Shown here: positions 52,495-59,905 of the stretch, in pieces | Numbering within the stretch: position 1 is the first letter of the stretch | Layout of the letters: every line of letters begins with the position of its first letter | Origin: Stigonema ocellatum SAG 48.90 = DSM 106950 | GTDB lineage: Bacteria; Cyanobacteriota; Cyanobacteriia; Cyanobacteriales; Nostocaceae | Direction: 5' to 3' | NCBI GenBank assembly: GCA_016903675.1 | Contig: JADQBA010000012.1 | Span: 50,101 to 114,100 of the forward strand | Length of the DNA stretch: 64,000 bases | The notes under the pieces: model-generated | The model's input: only the letters and a program-made list of their open reading frames with translations | Database searches by the model: none | Told to the model about the DNA's origin: nothing | Position numbers and translations under genes: made by a program

Positions 52495-52767
52495 TTAACG
52501 AGCTTCCAATCGCTCAAATTCTAGGTAATATTCTGCAATTTCTGCATCTATAGCTTCCTGATTGGCGAAGTAATATGCTAACGCAGCGTAAACCTGTGCT
52601 AAGGTAAGATATGGTCTTTCAAAAACTATTTCTTCAGGTCTTATACCAGCCTTGAAGTCGATAGCAATGTTTTGAACTGTAACACGCTGTCCGGCAATGC
52701 GTGGACGACCACCACAGATTCCAGGAGTGCGAACAATTAAAGTGCCAATTTCTGTAAAAGTTTGCAT
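52495..52767 (-). CDS. DUF433 protein (antitoxin-like), apparently orphan
   Basis: 90 residues. Typical DUF433: LIVRTPGICGGRPRIAGQRVTVQNIAIDFKAGIRPEEIVFERPYLTLAQVYAALAYYFAN, a small DNA-binding-like domain often paired with a DUF5615 PIN-like toxin. No toxin lies beside it, but toxin debris is at 45.3 kb. A truncated copy of its start sits at 45330-45410. Confidence 0.85.
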   Translation of the reverse strand: MQTFTEIGTLIVRTPGICGGRPRIAGQRVTVQNIAIDFKAGIRPEEIVFERPYLTLAQVYAALAYYFANQEAIDAEIAEYYLEFERLEAR

Positions 52768-52811
52768 AAACTTGTTGCGAAGTTTGCCCTTATCCTAACA
52801 TTGACCGAACA

Positions 52812-52848
52812 ATTCGTAATTCGTAATTCGTAATTCGTAATTCGTAAC
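52812..52848. repeat. AATTCGT heptamer array
   Basis: Five AATTCGT units (CGTAATTCGTAATTCGT). The same unit is at 30223-30258 and near 4535-4550. Confidence 0.8.
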
Positions 52849-52892
52849 CCAATACTGCTCGATTAAGCCGAAAACTTACGTTACTCCCTTCC

Positions 52893-53152
52893 CAATACTG
52901 CGTAGGTTTTGGAATTTCTTGGTTGACTGACATCTTGCACGCCCAGAAGTGGGAGGGTTGGTGGGCAGTGCCCACCCTACACAATAATCAGGGTTTTAGG
53001 CTGCTTTTTTTGCAATAAGATGATGGTGCAAGATATGAGTTGAGGCAAGCAGTATAAGAGCAGGGGGAGAAATGGAAGCCTCGGTTGAATTTTTGCGAAC
53101 CCTGCCACAAGGTGCGAACCCTGCCACAAGGTGCAAATCCTACGCAGTATTG
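52893..53152. mobile_element. MITE-like element, TIR CAATACTGCGTAGG, copy A
   Basis: 260 bp, bounded by CAATACTGCGTAGG (52893-52906) and CCTACGCAGTATTG (53139-53152). The copy at 55106-55603 has the same ends and a clear target duplication. Interior includes GGTGCGAACCCTGCCACAA direct repeats. It adjoins the element at 53153-53246. Confidence 0.75.
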
Positions 53153-53246
53153 ACTCCCGAACCGCTGCAAAATTACCGGTCTTAAACCTTGGCTTCCTTG
53201 GCTCTGAAGCGGTTTTTTTTAGGTAATCTTCTGGCGGTTCGGGAGT
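53153..53246. mobile_element. 94-bp inverted-repeat element, TIR ACTCCCGAACCGC
   Basis: Left ACTCCCGAACCGC (53153-53165) and right GCGGTTCGGGAGT (53234-53246) are perfect 13-bp inverted repeats. The right half (TAATCTTCTGGCGGTTCGGGAGTAA) also occurs alone at 14066-14090. Confidence 0.7.
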
Positions 53247-53248
53247 AA

Positions 53249-53325
53249 TGTAGGTTGGGTTGAGGAACGAAACCCAACATTTATCGACATTTGTTGGGTT
53301 TCGCTTACGCTCTACCCAACCTACA
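53249..53325. mobile_element. 77-bp palindromic element TGTAGGTTGGGT
   Basis: TGTAGGTTGGGT (53249-53260) and ACCCAACCTACA (53314-53325) enclose GAGGAACGAAACCCAACAT and its complement. Same core as the interior of the 11993-12137 element. Read in the minus frame it gives VGWVERKRNPTNVDKCWVSFLNPTY. Confidence 0.75.
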
Positions 53326-53669
53326 ATTTTTTTTAACTGGTCTAGATCGAGAACGAGATGACCGGGAACTGACCCGAATCGTGCTATCATAGAAGCCCGC
53401 AGCAACATTGCAGAAATCATCAAAGACTCTTGAGCGCTACTGTTCGCCGTGGCTGCCAATCGCTCATAAACTGAGGTCGCCACCTCTGCCCACGCTAGAT
53501 CTGATGCAGACTGGGCTTCAAAAGTTGCTGCCTCAGCCAAGCCTAACCAGTTAAATCCAAAAGGCGGTTTTAGCAAATCTGACTCTATGCTTCTCAGCCA
53601 AGCCAGCACTGAAGCAGCGTGTTGTTGCAGCAGATCATTTAGTAGTGTTGTGGATTGTAATTGATTCAT
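53326..53669 (-). pseudogene. Hypothetical protein truncated by a stack of repeat elements
   Basis: Starting at the ATG near 53669, about 112 residues look genuine (QSTTLLNDLLQQHAASVLAW, EVATSVYERLAATANSSAQ, ASMIARFGSVPGHLV). From about 53330 on the minus strand the frame enters three consecutive repeat elements and reads to 52977 through translated repeat. No family identified. The genuine C-terminus has been replaced. Confidence 0.6.
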
Positions 53670-53764
53670 AATGATTTAATCACTAAATAATAGTTTCTAT
53701 AGACAATTTGCAATATGATGAATAGTGTTTTATAATATATGTACAGAAACATGTACATAAACGG

Positions 53765-54070
53765 ATGTTTTCCTACAAAATCACATCTCCAACCGATGCA
53801 AGAAATGACTTTTTTAAATTGTTAGACCTGGTAGTAAAAAATCATCAGGTGTACATTGTCAACCGTCATGATGGTGAAAATGTAGCCTTGATTGCTGAGT
53901 CAGATTTGGTGAGTTTGGTTGAAACAGTTTATCTTTTGCGATCAGGAACTAATGCACGTCGGTTACTGGATGCAATAGAGGAGTCGAAAACAGGAAAGAT
54001 TCAACCTCAAACTATTGCAGAACTTCAGCAGGAGTTGGGGATTGAGCAAGAAGAAGAAAAAGAAAACTGA
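53765..54070 (+). CDS. Phd/YefM-type antitoxin
   Basis: 101 residues. N-terminal Phd/YefM DNA-binding domain (SYKITSPTDARNDFFKLLDLVVKNHQVYIVNRHDGENVALIAESDLVSLVETVYLL) and an acidic Glu-rich C-terminal tail that would wrap the toxin. Overlaps the downstream YoeB-like gene. Confidence 0.87.
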   Translation: MFSYKITSPTDARNDFFKLLDLVVKNHQVYIVNRHDGENVALIAESDLVSLVETVYLLRSGTNARRLLDAIEESKTGKIQPQTIAELQQELGIEQEEEKEN

Positions 54071-54347
54071 AGCTGATGCAATCGGGCCAGTTGTAGTTAA
54101 TCGCAGTCCAGGTTTTAGTTCTAGGTTTAAAGAAGATTTAGCTTGGTGGTTCAAGCAAGATTTTCAGAAAGCGTCGAAAATCTTGGATTTGGTGACGGCT
54201 GTCATGCAAAACCCTTTCGCGGGTATCGGAAAACCAGAACCATTGAAGTATCTGGATGCAGATATCTGGTCACGGCGAATCGATTTAGAACATCGGCTTG
54301 TCTATCGGGTTGGAAGCACTCAGAAGCGAATAACTCCTAACTGCTAA
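54042..54347 (+). CDS. YoeB-family toxin with repeat-replaced C-terminus
   Basis: About 101 residues from the TTG at 54042, with GGAG seven bases upstream. The YoeB core is clear: FKEDLAWWFKQDFQKASKILDLV, NPFAGIGKPEPLKYL, WSRRIDLEHRLVYRV. YoeB proteins cut ribosome-bound mRNA and their catalytic C-terminus ends in a His-Tyr pair. Here the last residues are GSTQKRITPNC, encoded by CTAACTC heptamers, and the final catalytic residues are absent. A longer reading frame from 54015 is an alternative start. Likely inactive. Confidence 0.8.
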   Translation: MSKKKKKKTEADAIGPVVVNRSPGFSSRFKEDLAWWFKQDFQKASKILDLVTAVMQNPFAGIGKPEPLKYLDADIWSRRIDLEHRLVYRVGSTQKRITPNC

Positions 54348-54362
54348 CTCCTAACTCCTTCA
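54325..54362. repeat. CTAACTC heptamers at the yoeB-like 3' end
   Basis: ATAACTCCTAACTGCTAACTC-type units (about 54330-54358). Their reading supplies the toxin's last codons and the stop. The same unit is used at 37076-37108. Confidence 0.8.
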
Positions 54363-55017
54363 CATACCCTCTCACCAAATAATCAATACCAGTAAGAGCA
54401 GTACCAACAACAACCGCATAGGCTCCCAAATCTATCGCTTGTCGAGTCATTTGAGGTGAAGAAATGCCGCCTTCACAAATCACTGGAACATCTAACTGCT
54501 GCACCATCTGAGTCAGCAATTCCCAGCCTGGGGGAGAAAGATGCCCAGTTGCGGATGTGTAGCCAAAAAGAGTTGTCCCTACCATGTCTGCACCCGCAGC
54601 ACAAGCAGCGATCGCCCCCTCAATCGTATCCACATCCGCCATCACTAGTTTGCCCAATTCCTGATGAATTTGGGCAATGATATCTGCCAAAGTTTCCCCA
54701 CCAGGGCGGTTTCTGGTGGTAGCGTCTATGGCGATGATGTCTGCTCCCGCTTTTGCCACAGCAGCAGCATGGTGAAACTGTGGTGTAATATATACATCGT
54801 ATCCAGGTATAACTTGTTTCCATAGCCCAATAATTGGCACCGTCACTCGTTCCCGCACCGCGCTGATGTGAGCAGGGGTATCAATCCGTACTCCCACTGC
54901 ACCATTATTGACAGCGGCTTGCGCCATTGCTGCAATCACCATTGGTTCATGCAGTGGTGAATCAACAGGCGCTTGACAAGAGACAATTAATCCGTGATGC
55001 AGGGTTTTAAGTGACAT
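54337..55017 (-). CDS. nanE: N-acetylmannosamine-6-phosphate 2-epimerase
   Basis: 226 residues. Interconverts ManNAc-6-phosphate and GlcNAc-6-phosphate. TIM-barrel of the NanE family: LIVSCQAPVDSPLHEPM at the start, GAVGVRIDTPAHISAVRERVTVPIIGLWK, ITPQFHHAAAVAKAGADIIAIDATTR and MADVDTIEGAIAACAAGADMVGTTLFGYT. Full length. The gene end overlaps the CTAACTC array of the convergent toxin gene. No other sialic acid gene is nearby; in cyanobacteria it may serve amino-sugar salvage. Confidence 0.9.
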   Translation of the reverse strand: MSLKTLHHGLIVSCQAPVDSPLHEPMVIAAMAQAAVNNGAVGVRIDTPAHISAVRERVTVPIIGLWKQVIPGYDVYITPQFHHAAAVAKAGADIIAIDATTRNRPGGETLADIIAQIHQELGKLVMADVDTIEGAIAACAAGADMVGTTLFGYTSATGHLSPPGWELLTQMVQQLDVPVICEGGISSPQMTRQAIDLGAYAVVVGTALTGIDYLVRGYVKELGVSS

Positions 55018-55169
55018 AGAAAAATTAAAAGTTAAAAATTAAAAAATTTTACTGAGTACATTTCTCATTCTAAATGGATTTTTTCTCCTGTTCCTGCTCA
55101 TCAATCAATACTGCGTAGGTTTTGAATAGTTGAGGTGCCAGAAACCCGGTTTCTTAAAGAAACCGGGTC

Positions 55170-55391
55170 AGGACTTACGCACTTTACAAATCAACTATCA
55201 TGTGCATAACGAAACTTCGCCGTTTGCCCCGTTGCCTCGTTCCCAGGCGGAGCCTGGGGACGTAATTAAGGGAGGCTCGGCAACCCATTAAACGCGGAGG
55301 CAGCAGCCCTCCACCAAGGAGCATTACAAGGCAGAGCCTTGTAACGAGAATGTGATTCATAGTATGCGTTCTCTGTCAATGCGTAAGTCCT
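55170..55391. mobile_element. Nested MITE, TIR AGGACTTACGCA
   Basis: 222 bp. AGGACTTACGCA (55170-55181) and TGCGTAAGTCCT (55380-55391) match the ends of 11704-11931. Interior shares CTCGTTCCCAGGC and TTGTAACGAGA with that copy. A clear target duplication was not found. Confidence 0.78.
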
Positions 55392-55396
55392 ACGGG

Positions 55397-55560
55397 CAGC
55401 CCTTTCAAGGTGGGTAAAAAATGCGCGAAAATCATGTCCAATTTTCGTCATTTGATCTTCGTGTTCTTCGTGTCTTCGCGGTTTAAAAATATTTTTTAAC
55501 CACGAAGACGCGAAGAACACGAAGAAAAACTTCACTTTTACGCTTCACCTTGAAAGGGCT
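55397..55560. mobile_element. Nested element, TIR AGCCCTTTCAAGGTG, TSD AGTCCTACGGG
   Basis: 164 bp. AGCCCTTTCAAGGTG (from 55398) is answered by CACCTTGAAAGGGCT (to 55560). AGTCCTACGGG flanks both sides (55386-55396 and 55561-55571), an 11-bp direct repeat that includes the end of the previous element. This shows it inserted there later. Interior holds a CACGAAGACGCGAAGAACAC foldback. Confidence 0.75.
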
Positions 55561-55684
55561 AGTCCTACGGGTTTCTAATTTTTGCAAATCCTACGCAGTA
55601 TTGGCTCATCAATCTGTATGCTGGGCTAGAAAGGAAAATTTGTGTTGAGTTCTCACCTACAGTTTAGAACGGTACTAGAAAATT

Positions 55685-57967
55685 ATGCATCGTATAAATG
55701 CTACATCGGGAGGATGGAATCCTCAGTCGGAAGGTGTAATTTTTGTAGAACAAACTCCAGCGCCTTTAGTCTTTCTGACGGCTGCTGATACTGATATTCA
55801 AACTCTAGCAGCCGCAGCCTCCAAGTTACCCGCAACATTTCCTAAATTTAGGGTTGCTAATTTGTTGCAATTGCAGCAACAAATAAGTATTGACACTTAT
55901 GCCGAGCAAGTGTTAGAACTTGCCGAGGTGATTATTCTGCGCTTAATAGGAGGACGTTCCTACTGGAGTTATGGGTTAGAAGTGGTGCAAGAAATTGTGC
56001 AACGTAGTGGTAAAACCCTAATTGTCATGTCAGGGGATGATGGTCTTGATCCTGATTTAATCTCCCATTCTACCTTGCCTTTGAGTACGGTTCATCAGGT
56101 ATGGCGCTACTTCAATGAAGGTGGCGTCGAAAATATTATCAACGCTCTCCTATTTATTGCCGATAGTTGCTTGTTAACTTCATTCAATCCCCCGCCTCCG
56201 CAAGCTGTTCCCCGTGTGGGGTTGTATGAGGGGGAGTGGGGAGTAGGGAATGGGGAGTGGGGAGTAGGGAATGGGGAGTGGGGAGTGGGGAATGTGGGGG
56301 CGTATTGCAATACGCCCCTACCTTCCGTGCTGCCAAAAGTTGGTATACTTTTTTACCGTGCCCATTATCTGGCGCTGAACACTAAGGTTATTGATGCTCT
56401 GTGTGTCTCCTTAGCAAAGCGAAATTTAGAACCAGTACCAGTGTTTGTCTCTTCTTTACGTGAAGCCGATGTTCAAGTTGAATTGATGAAGTTTTTCCAG
56501 CCTGATGACCCTAGCGAGCAAATTGCAATGTTGCTGAATACAACCAGTTTTTCTCTGGCGCGGTTAGATACGGAAAGACCCTTGGTGGACTTATGGCAAA
56601 AATTGGATGTGCCGGTGTTGCAGGTGATCCTGAGTAGCGGATCTATTGAGCAGTGGGAATCTGAGTTTCAAGGGCTTTCACCCCGTGATATAGCGATAAA
56701 TGTGGCGTTACCAGAAGTGGATGGGCGAATTATTAGTCGCGCTGTATCTTTTAAGACGGTGCAATCCCGTAATCCTAATCTTGAAACTGATGTGGTGGTT
56801 TATGAACCAGTGAGCGATCGCATTGAGTTTGTCACCGATATAGCAGCCAATTGGGTACGCTTGCGCTCAAAGCCACCACAAGAACGCCGCGTAGCCCTGA
56901 TTTTGGCAAATTACCCCACCCGCGATGGACGTCTCGCCAATGGTGTGGGACTCGATACGCCAGCCAGTTGTGTGGAAATTCTCAAGGCTTTACAGTTGGC
57001 TGGGTATAAGGTAGAAAATTTACCTCTTAGCGTCCATGAGTTGATTCAACACCTGACTGCTGGGGTGACCAATGACCCAGAAGGTAGAGAGTTGCGTCCA
57101 GTACGACAAAGTCTTTCCTTGGACGAGTATCAAGAGTATTTCGCTTCCTTACCAGAAGGAGTAAAACAAGGTATTACTGACCGTTGGGGAATGGGGAGTG
57201 GGGGAAGGGGGGAGGGGGGGAGTGGGGGAGTGGGAGAGGGGGGGAATGGGGGAGTGATAGGAAAAAATTCTTCTTCTGCTTCCCCTGCTTCCCCTGCTTC
57301 CCCCCCTCCCCCCCTCCCCCCCTCTCCCCCTCTCCCATTCCCCATTTCAGGAATTGAGTTGGGTAATGTGTTTGTGGGAATTCAGCCAGCGCGGGGTTAT
57401 GATGTTGACCCCAGTTTGAATTATCATGCGCCGGATTTGGAGCCTACTCATGCTTATTTAGCTTTTTATTACTGGGTGCGGAAGTGTTTTAACGCTGATG
57501 CTGTGATTCATGTGGGGAAACATGGAAATTTAGAATGGCTACCGGGTAAAAGTGTGGCTTTATCTGGTAATTGTTATCCCGAGGTGGCTTTCGGGTCACT
57601 TCCCCACTTGTATCCTTTTATTGTTAATGACCCTGGTGAAGGTTCGCAAGCAAAGCGTCGTGCTCAAGCGGTGATTTTGGATCACCTAACGCCGCCGATG
57701 ACTCGTGCGGAACTCTACGGTTCTTTGCAACAGTTGGAGAATTTAATTGATGAGTATTATGAGGCTGAGAGTTTAGATCCTGAGCGTTTACCAGTTATTT
57801 GTGAGCGTATAGGTGAATTGGTCGCTCTTGAAAATATTCATTTAGATTTAGCTAATAGCTCATTGTTAATGGCTAATAACAACAACCAACCATCAACCAT
57901 CAACAATCAACAACCAACCATCAACAACCAACAATCAACAAAATTGATGGCTATCTTTGTGAATTAA
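55685..57967 (+). CDS. cobN: Cobaltochelatase subunit CobN, N-terminal part (frame broken at 57.9 kb)
   Basis: CobN/ChlH-type subunit that inserts cobalt in B12 synthesis with CobS/CobT or ChlI/ChlD partners. Recognisable blocks: VNFGQ-like GIQPARGYDVDPSLNYHAPDLEPTHAYLAFYYW, VIHVGKHGNLEWLPGK and SKRRAQAVILDHLTPPMTRAELYGSLQQLENLIDEYYEA. Three repeat-derived segments are in frame or break it: a Gly/Glu/Trp-rich stretch (56228-56328), a Gly-rich then Pro-rich stretch (57185-57345), and a CAACCAA/CCATCAA heptamer array (57883-57938) after which the frame ends at 57967. The same gene continues in the next entry. Confidence 0.85.
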   Translation: MHRINATSGGWNPQSEGVIFVEQTPAPLVFLTAADTDIQTLAAAASKLPATFPKFRVANLLQLQQQISIDTYAEQVLELAEVIILRLIGGRSYWSYGLEVVQEIVQRSGKTLIVMSGDDGLDPDLISHSTLPLSTVHQVWRYFNEGGVENIINALLFIADSCLLTSFNPPPPQAVPRVGLYEGEWGVGNGEWGVGNGEWGVGNVGAYCNTPLPSVLPKVGILFYRAHYLALNTKVIDALCVSLAKRNLEPVPVFVSSLREADVQVELMKFFQPDDPSEQIAMLLNTTSFSLARLDTERPLVDLWQKLDVPVLQVILSSGSIEQWESEFQGLSPRDIAINVALPEVDGRIISRAVSFKTVQSRNPNLETDVVVYEPVSDRIEFVTDIAANWVRLRSKPPQERRVALILANYPTRDGRLANGVGLDTPASCVEILKALQLAGYKVENLPLSVHELIQHLTAGVTNDPEGRELRPVRQSLSLDEYQEYFASLPEGVKQGITDRWGMGSGGRGEGGSGGVGEGGNGGVIGKNSSSASPASPASPPPPLPPSPPLPFPISGIELGNVFVGIQPARGYDVDPSLNYHAPDLEPTHAYLAFYYWVRKCFNADAVIHVGKHGNLEWLPGKSVALSGNCYPEVAFGSLPHLYPFIVNDPGEGSQAKRRAQAVILDHLTPPMTRAELYGSLQQLENLIDEYYEAESLDPERLPVICERIGELVALENIHLDLANSSLLMANNNNQPSTINNQQPTINNQQSTKLMAIFVN
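56228..56328. repeat. In-frame repeat 1 inside cobN
   Basis: Five to six GGGGAGT/GGGAATG units, followed by the 20-bp palindrome GGGCGTATTGCAATACGCCC (56298-56317). That palindrome also lies at 25903-25922 outside any gene. Frame preserved. Confidence 0.85.
57185..57345. repeat. In-frame repeat 2 inside cobN
   Basis: GGGGAGTGGGGGAAGGGGGG-type arm (57190-57253) followed by CTTCCCC and CCCCCTCCCCCCCTC-type arm (57281-57345). Encodes Gly-rich then Pro/Ser-rich residues. Frame preserved. Confidence 0.85.
57883..57938. repeat. Eight heptamers shifting the cobN frame
   Basis: Units CAACCAA, CCATCAA and CAATCAA, eight in a row (56 bases), inside cobN. Since 7 is 1 modulo 3, each change of copy number shifts the frame. 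The present array leaves the downstream codons one base out of register; gain of one unit or loss of two would restore it. Confidence 0.8.
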
Positions 57968-59895
57968 AAGAAGCTCAAATCCGCGATGGCTTGCACATTT
58001 TTGGACAGTGTCCTCAAGGACGCCAGTTGCGGGATTTAATTGTGGCGATCGCACGTCATCCCAATGGCAATTCATTAGGACTCACCCGCGCTTTAGCTCA
58101 AGATTTTGGCTTAGATTTCGACCCACTGACAGATGATTTCAGCACTCAGCTATCAGCGAAAGAATGTCAGATTTTAGCTGAAAAACAAGGGCGTTCCTGT
58201 CGCACCGTCGGCGATGCTGTTGAAGCATTAGAACAATACGCCGCTTCCTTAGTAGAACAACTCCTCACCCCTCACTCCCTCCTGGGGTTAAAACCCCAGG
58301 CTACCCTCACTCCCCACTCCCCACTCCTTTGTGTTCTCAACTGGATAAGTTCCAGTCTCCTTCCATCTGTACAACAAACTCCCCAAGAAATTACCAACTT
58401 ATTACGAGGGCTGGATGGCAGGTATGTGGAGAGTGCGCCAGCAGGAGCACCCACACGCGGACGCCCAGAAGTTTTACCAACTGGTAGAAATTTTTACTCT
58501 GTCGATATTCGTGCTATTCCAACAGAAACTGCTTGGAGTGTAGGCAGAAAAGCAGCTGAAACATTAATCGAATATTATAGTCAAAAGAATGGAGAGTATC
58601 CAAAAACACTAGGGTTATCATTGTGGGGAACTGCAACAATGCGGACTGGGGGAGATGATATTGCGGAGGCATTGGCTTTGCTTGGTGTGCAACCTGTGTG
58701 GGATGATGTAGCACGGAGGGTAGTAGATTTTGAAATTTTGCCACTTTCAGTTGTGGGGCGTCCCCGTGTGGATGTAACGTTACGGATTTCTGGCTTCTTT
58801 CGAGATGCTTTTCCCAACTTGATTGACTTATTTGATCAAGCCGTCGTAGCAGTGGCGGCGTTGAATGAACCGCCAGAACAAAACCCCTTAGCAAAGCAAG
58901 TTCGCGAAGAAACCGAGTTTTGGACCAAATCGGGTTTTAGCTTACAAGAGGCTAGAGTGCGATCGCTCTACCGCATCTTTGGTTCCAAAGGGGGTGCCTA
59001 CGGTGCTGGTCTTCAAGGCTTAATTGAATCGCAAAACTGGACAGATGACCAAGATTTAGCTCGTGCTTACATTAACTGGAGCTGCTACGCCTATACGTCA
59101 AGAAGAGGGGGAGTGGGGAATGGGGAGTGGGGAGTAGGGGGAGCTGGGGGAGCAGGGGAAGCAGGGGGAGTAGGGGGAGCTGGGGGAAAAGAAATCTCTC
59201 CCATTCCCCACTCCCCATTGCCCCTTATCCCCAGAGGGGGCCCCGAGTTCCCCACTCCTCACTCCTCACTCCTCACTCCCCACTCCTCACTCCCCACTCC
59301 CCACTCCCCACTCCCTTCTCCCGAAGTTTTTGAAAAGCGATTGCGGAATATGCAGATTGTGCTGCACAACCAAGATAACCGGGAACATGATTTGCTTGAT
59401 TCTGATGATTATTACCAATTTCAGGGTGGTTTAACAGCAGCAGTACGTGCTGTACAGGGAAAAAATCCTCAAACCTATTTTGGTGATAATTCCATTCCAG
59501 AGAAACCACGAGTCCGCCAACTCAAAGAAGAAATTGCACGGGTGTATCGTTCGCGTGTAGTTAATCCCAAGTGGATTGCTGGGGTGATGCGCCACGGTTA
59601 TAAAGGTGCTTTTGAAATGGCGGCGACAGTAGATTATCTATTTGCCTACGATGCTACAGCACAATGTGTGGAAGACCATATGTACCAAGGGATAGCACAG
59701 GCGTATCTGTTTGATTCAGTTGTCGCGGAATTTATCCAGGATCATAACCCCTATGCTCTGCGTGATATTGCTGAGAGATTATTAGAAGCACATAAACGCG
59801 ATTTATGGCAGGATGTAAATATACAAACACTGGAAAATCTGCGAAACTTAGTTCATCAAGCTGAAGCAGCGATTGAAGAAAAATCAGTGGTGTAG
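57940..59895 (+). CDS. cobN: Cobaltochelatase subunit CobN, C-terminal part
   Basis: From about 57945 the frame reads KIDGYLCELKEAQIRDGLHIFGQ, the direct continuation of the N-terminal part. Then MRTGGDDIAEALALLGVQPVWD, SGFFRDAFPNLIDLFDQAV, PKWIAGVMRHGYKGAFEMAATVDYLFAYDATAQ and the usual CobN C-terminus. Two more in-frame repeats lie at 58262-58325 (with the CCTGGGGTTAAAACCCCAGG palindrome at 58281-58300) and at 59104-59325. With its N-terminal half this makes a ~4.2-kb cobN interrupted by one frame break. A TTG at 57991 could serve as a fortuitous start for a separate product. Confidence 0.85.
   Translation, partial: KIDGYLCELKEAQIRDGLHIFGQCPQGRQLRDLIVAIARHPNGNSLGLTRALAQDFGLDFDPLTDDFSTQLSAKECQILAEKQGRSCRTVGDAVEALEQYAASLVEQLLTPHSLLGLKPQATLTPHSPLLCVLNWISSSLLPSVQQTPQEITNLLRGLDGRYVESAPAGAPTRGRPEVLPTGRNFYSVDIRAIPTETAWSVGRKAAETLIEYYSQKNGEYPKTLGLSLWGTATMRTGGDDIAEALALLGVQPVWDDVARRVVDFEILPLSVVGRPRVDVTLRISGFFRDAFPNLIDLFDQAVVAVAALNEPPEQNPLAKQVREETEFWTKSGFSLQEARVRSLYRIFGSKGGAYGAGLQGLIESQNWTDDQDLARAYINWSCYAYTSRRGGVGNGEWGVGGAGGAGEAGGVGGAGGKEISPIPHSPLPLIPRGGPEFPTPHSSLLTPHSSLPTPHSPLPSPEVFEKRLRNMQIVLHNQDNREHDLLDSDDYYQFQGGLTAAVRAVQGKNPQTYFGDNSIPEKPRVRQLKEEIARVYRSRVVNPKWIAGVMRHGYKGAFEMAATVDYLFAYDATAQCVEDHMYQGIAQAYLFDSVVAEFIQDHNPYALRDIAERLLEAHKRDLWQDVNIQTLENLRNLVHQAEAAIEEKSVV
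58262..58325. repeat. In-frame repeat 3 inside cobN
   Basis: CTCACTCCCTCCTGGGGTTA... with the palindrome CCTGGGGTTAAAACCCCAGG at 58281-58300, identical to the one in nirA. Confidence 0.85.
59104..59325. repeat. In-frame repeat 4 inside cobN
   Basis: GGGGGAGCTGGGGGAGCAGG-type units (59104-59180), then CCACTCCTCACTCC-type units (59250-59325). Codes for Gly/Ala-rich then Pro/Ser/Leu/His-rich residues; frame preserved. Confidence 0.85.
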
Positions 59896-59905
59896 GAAAA
59901 AAACT

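Larger units (their letters stand above)
55106..55603. mobile_element. 498-bp composite MITE, TIR CAATACTGCGTAGG, copy B
   Basis: Bounded by CAATACTGCGTAGG (55106-55119) and CCTACGCAGTATTG (55590-55603). The 10-bp direct repeat GCTCATCAAT lies directly outside both ends (55096-55105 and 55604-55613). Two other elements are nested inside (55170-55391 and 55397-55560), plus the hairpin ACCCGGTTTCTT/AAGAAACCGGGT at 55145-55168. Confidence 0.85.
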
